Shown here: piece after piece, positions 58,012 to 64,000 of the stretch
How the letters are laid out: each line of letters begins with the position of its first letter
Numbering within the stretch: position 1 is the stretch's first letter
Origin: Jacaranda mimosifolia
Lineage: Eukaryota > Streptophyta > Magnoliopsida > Lamiales > Bignoniaceae
Direction of reading: 5' to 3'
DNA length: 64,000 nt
NCBI GenBank assembly: GCA_018894105.1
Contig: CM032128.1
Span: 24,099,001 to 24,163,000, forward strand
Translations under genes and position numbers: made by a program
The notes under the pieces: model-generated
What the model saw: only the letters and a program-made list of their open reading frames with translations
Told to the model about the DNA's origin: nothing
Databases searched by the model: none

Positions 58012-59204
58012 TGTACGAAACAAATAATGAAAACAATTATGCAAGTGCACGTGTCACAACAAGTAATAAAGTGATGAGAAAAGTGTCGATCCCATGAGGA
58101 ATTAAATTATTCACTAATAATACTAATTTATCACACCCTTGTTTTGTTCAAACAAAAATCAATTATGTAGGAATTAAGACTAAACAAATGAAAATAAGAA
58201 AAAGTGTACTGATTAAAATTTTTGCCAAGATATAGAAGTCTAGAATTATGATTTCATCAATCGAATGAGTTGATTACATAATTTTCTCCCTATAAAATTA
58301 ATAACAGGTTATTAGTCTTGAGTCTTATTCAATTGCGGGGTTCTTCTGAATTACCTGCTATAAATCCCTAATTTATTCAATTCACTATATTCTTATATGA
58401 ATTAACTAAAATGTGGATAAGGTTGTACCACTCAACTAACTACCTATGGCAAGCAGGTATATTCCTATCATACTCATAAATTAGTTAATTCATCAATTTA
58501 AACAATTAATCCTAAGCTCTTCTAATGTCAATCAATCCTTATATTTTATTTTCCAAGACTCCTCTAGGGTTTAAAGATGCACTTGATTACTGATCAGACA
58601 ATCAAATAGAAAATACACACAATAGAAGAAATAACTTTAAGCTACTGATTTCATGGAAGAAAATCATGCATCAATTTATTTAAAAGAATCTATCATAATC
58701 CTATAACAACAAATTAGTTCATGATTGAATTGTCAAACAAAACAAGAACAAACAAAACATCATCTCAAATCCAGAATTAAAAAGAAAATCAAAGGAAAAA
58801 GAGGAAACTCTATTCCTGGATGAATCTGATCTCCACTTTGTCCTCCTTCGAATCCCGTATTCACGCGAAACTTCTAATCTCCAAAATAGAAAATCAAAAT
58901 CTCGTCCCCTCACTAAGTGTCTGAAAGCCTTATTTATAACTGATTAAAAGAGTCTTCTAATTAGAATATGACTCAAATAAATAAAGACTCTTCTGTCCAT
59001 ATTTGATTAGATCATGAGGTGTCATCCAATCAGCGTTCCCACGAACTTGTATCAATTTGTCCCTTTTTGTAATTTCTCCACTTGTATTCCTGCAATTCCA
59101 AATTTTCATCAATTAGCATGGGAATTAAAAAAATTTAAATAAGCAATTATTTGTCAAGTCCTAAATATGATATTAAAATTAATAATCATAATAGGAACTT
59201 AACA
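58012..59204 (-). repeat. 5' LTR of the Athila-like element (about 1193 bp)
   Basis: On the plus strand it starts TGTACGAAACAAATAATG, 12 bp from the primer site, and ends GGAACTTAACA (TG..CA). No second LTR lies in the window, so the outer border is approximate. Confidence 0.55.
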
Positions 59205-59529
59205 ATTAGTCAAAAGATGAGAGACGAATAAGAATGTAAAGAGAAAGACTTGACAATGATAGGTACCAAGAGTAGAGAGCTTCACAATTATGAATGGCAA
59301 AATTAGTGAACCTTACTATCACAATAAGAGAGGTGTTCCAAGAAATGAAAAATGAATATATGATTTCAAGAAATAATTATTAGGTAACAAAAAGGGAGTA
59401 AACAAGGTAATGAAGACCTCATCAACTCTTTTAATTGGGATTCTCCGATAGACTTGCAAGCTCAATTATGAAGAAAAAATTTAATTTGAAATACCACGTA
59501 TCAATTTAAATTTCTGGTTTAACTAATAT
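59205..59529. other. Spacer between LTRs
   Basis: AT-rich, no coding pattern. Lies between the Athila-like LTR and the long solo LTR. Confidence 0.5.
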
Positions 59530-62500
59530 TGTAACACCCCTAAAATTCATAAATATGGATTTTAAAAGAATTTAAAATTTAATAAATTGGGTCCCAGTGT
59601 TAGAGCTGATGAATATATAATATATATGTATATAATAATCATAATGTTAAATGAGACTGGGTCTAGGCGAATCATGCTTAATTACTTAGGGCCATAGTGT
59701 GGTAATGGAAAAATCAAAGGAACGAAAGTTAATAGAATAAGGGCTTAATTCAAGAAAATTAGGAACTAGATAAAACTAATATGTGAGAGGAAGAAAAAAT
59801 TGAGGGGCCAATTGATAAATCAGGGTCAAATGTAAAGCACTCAAAAAGTCGAAGGACCCAATTGCTAGTTGACAAAAGGTTCTGGGGGCTAAAGTGAAAT
59901 TTTGGAAAAGTGAGAAAAAAGTAAATAGAATAAGGGCTTAATTCAAGAAAATTAGGAACCAAACGAAGCTAATATGTGAGAGGAAGAAAAAATTGAGGGG
60001 CCAATTGATAAATCAAGGTCAAATGTAAAGCACTCAAAAAGTTGAAGGACCCAATTGATAGCTGACAAAAGGTTCTGGGGGCTAAAGTGAAACTTTGGAA
60101 AAGTGAGAAAATATAAAAAGAGGGCCCTTCATTTAGTTAAATTTCCACATGCAAACCAAGCCCCCCACTCGTCGAGCTTCACCTTATTGTAGCTGGAAAC
60201 CTTGAACCACTCTAACCAATCTCTTCTTTTCCTTGCAACAAACATGATGGTACTAGATTTCTTGAGAAACAACCGATGGAGCGTCGGGAATCAATGGTTG
60301 AACATGGCTCGGGCAGAGGTGGTTGCGGCTGCTATTCCAACAGTTGAAGCTTGCGACTAGAGGGTGTGTTTTGATAAGCTTAGCTAAAGGAACATGATGG
60401 TATCCTCAATTGCGGATTTAGACCATCAGAAAATAAGAAATCAACACAGTAGCGTGACGGAGGACTGTAGTGGTGATTTGCGATTTTCTAGCAAATTGGT
60501 CTGTCAAATGGCATCTAATCACAAAATTGGCTTATGGATTTTGATCAGAGCAGCAAGGCGCGCATTTTGGTGCAGCTAGCTTCCAACTTCGGCAACGGCA
60601 CTCTAGTGACTGACCACTAGTTTCATGGAGGCAGTAATCCAAATGCATGCGAGCTACTAGAGCATAGTGATTTGACCTCATATTTGGTCAATTTGGTAAA
60701 ATTCTATTTGATCGATTAAATTAATTCCTAAATTTAATTTGATTAACTTGTTAAGTCAATCTTGAAATGATATCTGTTAAATAGACTAAATTGTGTAATT
60801 GTAAGTTTTACGTTTGAGTATAGAATTTGTCTATAAAATGATGTGTGGACTGAACCATTAATAGAGGCCCGATTATCTTTAATTATGTTAATTAGAAAAT
60901 CTTGAAAGATTTAAATTATATAATGTACATGATGGCTATAAAATTCGTAAGATAATCTAAATATAGAAAATATGGGCTTGGAATGTTAAAATTAGATATT
61001 GTTAGTAAAACATGACATTTGACTCAGAATGGTTAAACTGCCCGACTGATACTATCCCATTATTGTAACCTATTTAGAAAATTGATTTTTGCATTGATAA
61101 TAGAATAAAAACCTTAACAGCTTTACTAAAGCGAAAGCATAATGAATCTACAAAACAGCTTGAATTAATTGAAGATATTGGATTATTATAGCTTAATGCG
61201 CCTGTACGTAAACTAAATCAAAAAATTAGATAAGCAAGATATTCCGAGTGAAATAAGGAATTAATAGCATTAAAACATGCAAGTAGTTGTAATCCTATTA
61301 AAAAGATAGTATATGGTCGTATTGATGCTTATATGCTTTGTATTGAAATAGGTGACGAGGATCTGGATATCCCAGAGCAGTAGAGGACTGGTGGTGTTGT
61401 CATTGAGACTTAAGGTGAGGTTATGATCTGTATTCTTGCTAGGAAAAAGACCATATATGTTCTTTGTGTATATTGGCTTGCTCATTCATTTCTTGACTTC
61501 TTTGTGCCTTCATGACATTCGAGTCTATTTGGCAAATTCTGTTAGATTCTTTGCTTTTTTGTATTCTTCAGCCTTGTCGGCTGAACTCTTGATTAGTACA
61601 CTATTCTTTTGAGATGTTGATGCGGTCTTGCCGACCAGTTGCCTTATCATGTTTTTGAGTTTATTATTCTACATGTCATTAGATAGCCATGTCAGTCGAT
61701 ATGTTATGTGATTTGCACCGCTTTGTTTAGAGTTCTTACATGTTTATGATCATTGATTTTTTAAATTCATTTTTGTTGTTGGCATTATGTTGTCTTACCC
61801 TTGGGGATGCCCTTGGGAAGCTTGTTACCCGTAGGGAAGCCATGGGAAGTAGGGCCCAAGATTAGGTTTAGAAAGACGATTGAACGAAACGAACCGACGG
61901 TAACTAGTCTCCCGACTAGTACTTACTCACGATCCTAACTCGTAGGTACTTAGAGATAGCTATCTGCGAGTGGTGGGATCCGGCATGCGGCCGGTCAAGC
62001 CACATGTATGTTATGTTATGTCGAGTTGATCACTTGAGAATTGGAGAAATAAGGAATTTGATACGTTATGTTCTAATTCTGATATGTTTTGATATTGATA
62101 TATCTGATTTTGATACATTCTGGGGAGCCATAAGGTCGGAATGTGCCAATAGTTTCGTTAATTTTTTGAAATTTGAATTCTGCTTGGTCAAACATTGCTA
62201 TGTTGTATGTCAATGGTTCTATGTATCTATTGTCTAATCTCATCTTTTGTCAGTGTTGTACTTTGTATATTTTGGTTCCGTGATTATTATCATTGAATCT
62301 TTGCCTATTCTTGGTTGTATTAGAAACCCCACTAGTTCTTCTTTCACTTTACGTGCAAAATAACAGTTATATACCTTACTCAGTTATTAGGACTTATGCC
62401 TCTTTTGTGTTCTCAATTCTCTTTTCTCAACTGGGTTGTGACAGGTAGCAGGTGGAGCGCAGCAAGTTGTATCAGGTGTAAATAGTTTATTTTTTTACAC

Positions 62501-62988
62501 TAAAAGACGTACAGGATCTAAACTTGTTATGTAAAGTATTATGTATGTAAGCTTGAACTCTACAACTTCTCATATAGAGGCTTATGCTCATATGGTCTTT
62601 AAAACTAGTGGCAATCGTAGACTTAGACCTGTTAGGTAAATTTTGGTGATGTGTATATAGAACTCGGTGATGTGGCATGTAACTGTTATGTTCCTATGAT
62701 TTTGATACTAATAAGGTTGTAAGTGTTGTTTAATGCTTTGGGTATGTAAGCCTTGAACCGATACGACATATGTAAATATTTTGTGTACCTATGGGTCTTG
62801 GAGATAGTGTTATTGTGGAATGTGATATAGCAGTTTGTACAGTTAAGTTGAAATGATTAGTATTTAGGTTGATATGGATTTATTTAAATTAAAAACTTTG
62901 GGGGTGCATATTTTTTTTTGAATTTTGTGGATGAGATCAGAGTTGCACCTCAGCCTGAAATAGGTATCTTCCTGGGCAGGATGCTACA
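59530..62988 (+). repeat. Probable long solo LTR (about 3.46 kb, gypsy type)
   Basis: Starts TGTAACACCCCTAAAATTC, a start common in large plant gypsy LTRs, and ends GGGCAGGATGCTACA. AATAT before and GATAT after give a 4-of-5 target duplication. A TATA box ATATAAAAAGAGGG lies at 60111-60124, at the expected place after a U3 of about 0.6 kb. No retroelement coding sequence lies inside. Multi-kilobase LTRs are known from Tekay/Del-type elements. The right border is the weak point. Confidence 0.45.
59731..60116. repeat. 193 bp tandem duplication, two copies
   Basis: Copies start at 59731 and 59924 with AATAGAATAAGGGCTTAATT and agree over nearly the whole 193 bp, with about ten substitutions. The second copy runs directly into the TATA box, so the repeat lies in the U3/promoter part of the LTR. 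Confidence 0.9.
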
Positions 62989-64000
62989 GATATTGTTCTT
63001 TTAAATACTCAAAATATAGAAATTATTATCTAGCAATTTAATGTTCAAGTTATTAGTTACATTAAAACTTTGAGCATATATATACATAAAAATGACCGTC
63101 TCTATTTCTTATATTGATTAATTCCTAAATGAATCAAATATATTCTAATCCTTCTAATTTTTAGTATACTCAACTTATTATATTATTCCAAGAACCATAT
63201 TCAACAACAACATTATTAAATTAATTGTATCCGAATCATGTCTTCTATTTTCCACCAAATTCAATCAAATTCAAGAATCAATACTAAAAATAATCATATA
63301 ATTTGATCATTCATAATCCATCCTTATTTAGCAAAAATATATCAAGTCATTATCTTCACAAGATATGCATAATCACTTGGCATAACCTTGATCATTTCCA
63401 GAACATGCATTTCTACTTAGACAGCTCGACAATTTCCACCAAAATTGAATTTTAACCAAATTTGAGGTGATTTAACAATGATCTTTACTTCAAAATCTAT
63501 TATGATTCAATGGATATTCAAATGGTGGCTTCAATTTGATGATCGAACAGTCTGATCTTCCTATACACCCATTCAAACTTAGGTTCTGATTCCTAGAGTG
63601 TCTTGGTGACAAGTTGCAGTCCTTTTTCTTTTTTGGCCAGAATCCAACGTCAGTTCCAGCAATTCTTATCTCTAACTCTATTTACACTTAGAGAGCTTTC
63701 TATCTATGGTTCTTTTTCATAATTAGATGGTTGATGCTCCAACTATAGTCAAAATAAGATCACCTCTTGTTCTGTCAGCTTCTGCCTCTGTGTGAGAGTG
63801 TTAATTTGGGCAAGAATTCAGGTTTGTAATCCTGATAGAATTTTTGGAACCCTATCCTATCATAATAATCTACACATGAAAGGCTTCTAATTTTATGTTT
63901 GCATCTATGATCAAATAGCTAGAAGGCGGTTTCTAATTTTCTTAGAATTTGAGTTGAGCAGGATTTCTACTAGTTGGCAGGCTTTCTCTTTATTTTGATG
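62989..64000. other. Unassigned AT-rich sequence
   Basis: No ORF with family resemblance, LTR ends, RNA gene or repeat structure that I can support. Confidence 0.5.

Larger units (their letters stand above)
55736..59204 (-). mobile_element. 5' part of an Athila-like Ty3/gypsy element
   Basis: The minus strand from the right: LTR (58012-59204), primer-binding site (57981-58000), gag (about 56500-57716) and protease (about 55830-56180). RT, integrase and the 3' LTR are not present in continuity. The primer site and protease style are typical of the Athila/Tat branch. Confidence 0.72.

Noticed and set aside
62004..62237. 77-codon plus-strand ORF inside the long LTR
   Set aside because: No family resemblance; it lies in LTR sequence with no coding neighbours.
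1..64000. Search for tRNA, rRNA, snoRNA or microRNA genes
   Set aside because: No cloverleaf A/B-box pair, rRNA core or convincing long hairpin outside TIR elements was seen by eye; a tRNAscan or Infernal run would be needed to exclude small RNA genes.

Overview
This is a plant nuclear window, almost certainly from a dicot. It is AT-rich and full of LTR retrotransposons and MITE-like elements, with only two clear host genes, both on the minus strand. Each is split by introns with GT..AG junctions that I could join by eye into one uninterrupted reading frame. The first (exons between 367 and 8497) is a BPM-type MATH-BTB protein, the substrate adaptor of CUL3 ubiquitin ligases, predicted at 403 residues. 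The second (exons between 23913 and 26743) is a B1-type mitotic cyclin, predicted at 439 residues, with a destruction box and a cluster of M-phase (MSA-type) promoter motifs upstream.

Layout. 1-8700: the BPM gene; its 4.8 kb third intron holds an antisense, decayed Ty1/copia copy. 8700-11500: intergenic DNA with a 785 bp Mutator-like TIR element (10502-11286) flanked by a perfect 10 bp duplication. 11506-20902: a complete but decayed Ty1/copia element (minus) with two long LTRs, a two-zinc-knuckle gag, pol, and an extra ORF between pol and the 3' LTR. 21-23.9 kb: a possible solo LTR and a second TIR element (22273-23206). 23.9-27.2 kb: the cyclin gene and its promoter. 27893-33990: the 3' part of a minus-strand Ty3/gypsy element (LTR, polypurine tract, integrase end) that carries on the opposite strand a broken plant-mobile-domain (PMD) gene and a T-rich minisatellite.

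34-43.2 kb: two related MITE-like elements (34357-34774 and 41457-43220), an exact 56 bp direct repeat, the 3' half of a plus-strand Ty1/copia element with its LTR (about 36005-38894), a four-copy 28 bp repeat and a gene-like remnant. 43516-50748: a better preserved minus-strand Ty1/copia element with an exact 5 bp target duplication (GTAAG). It sits beside, and probably inside, the 3' end of a decayed minus-strand Ty3/gypsy pol (51270-54340). 55.7-59.2 kb: protease, gag, primer-binding site and LTR of an Athila-like gypsy element (minus). 59530-62988: a probable 3.46 kb solo LTR on the plus strand. 62989-64000: nothing recognised.

The most unusual structure is the gypsy element with an antisense PMD gene and minisatellite between pol and the 3' LTR. 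The ORF3 of the first copia element and the MSA cluster of the cyclin gene are also worth a second look. All boundaries and homologies are from reading the sequence; no database search was possible.
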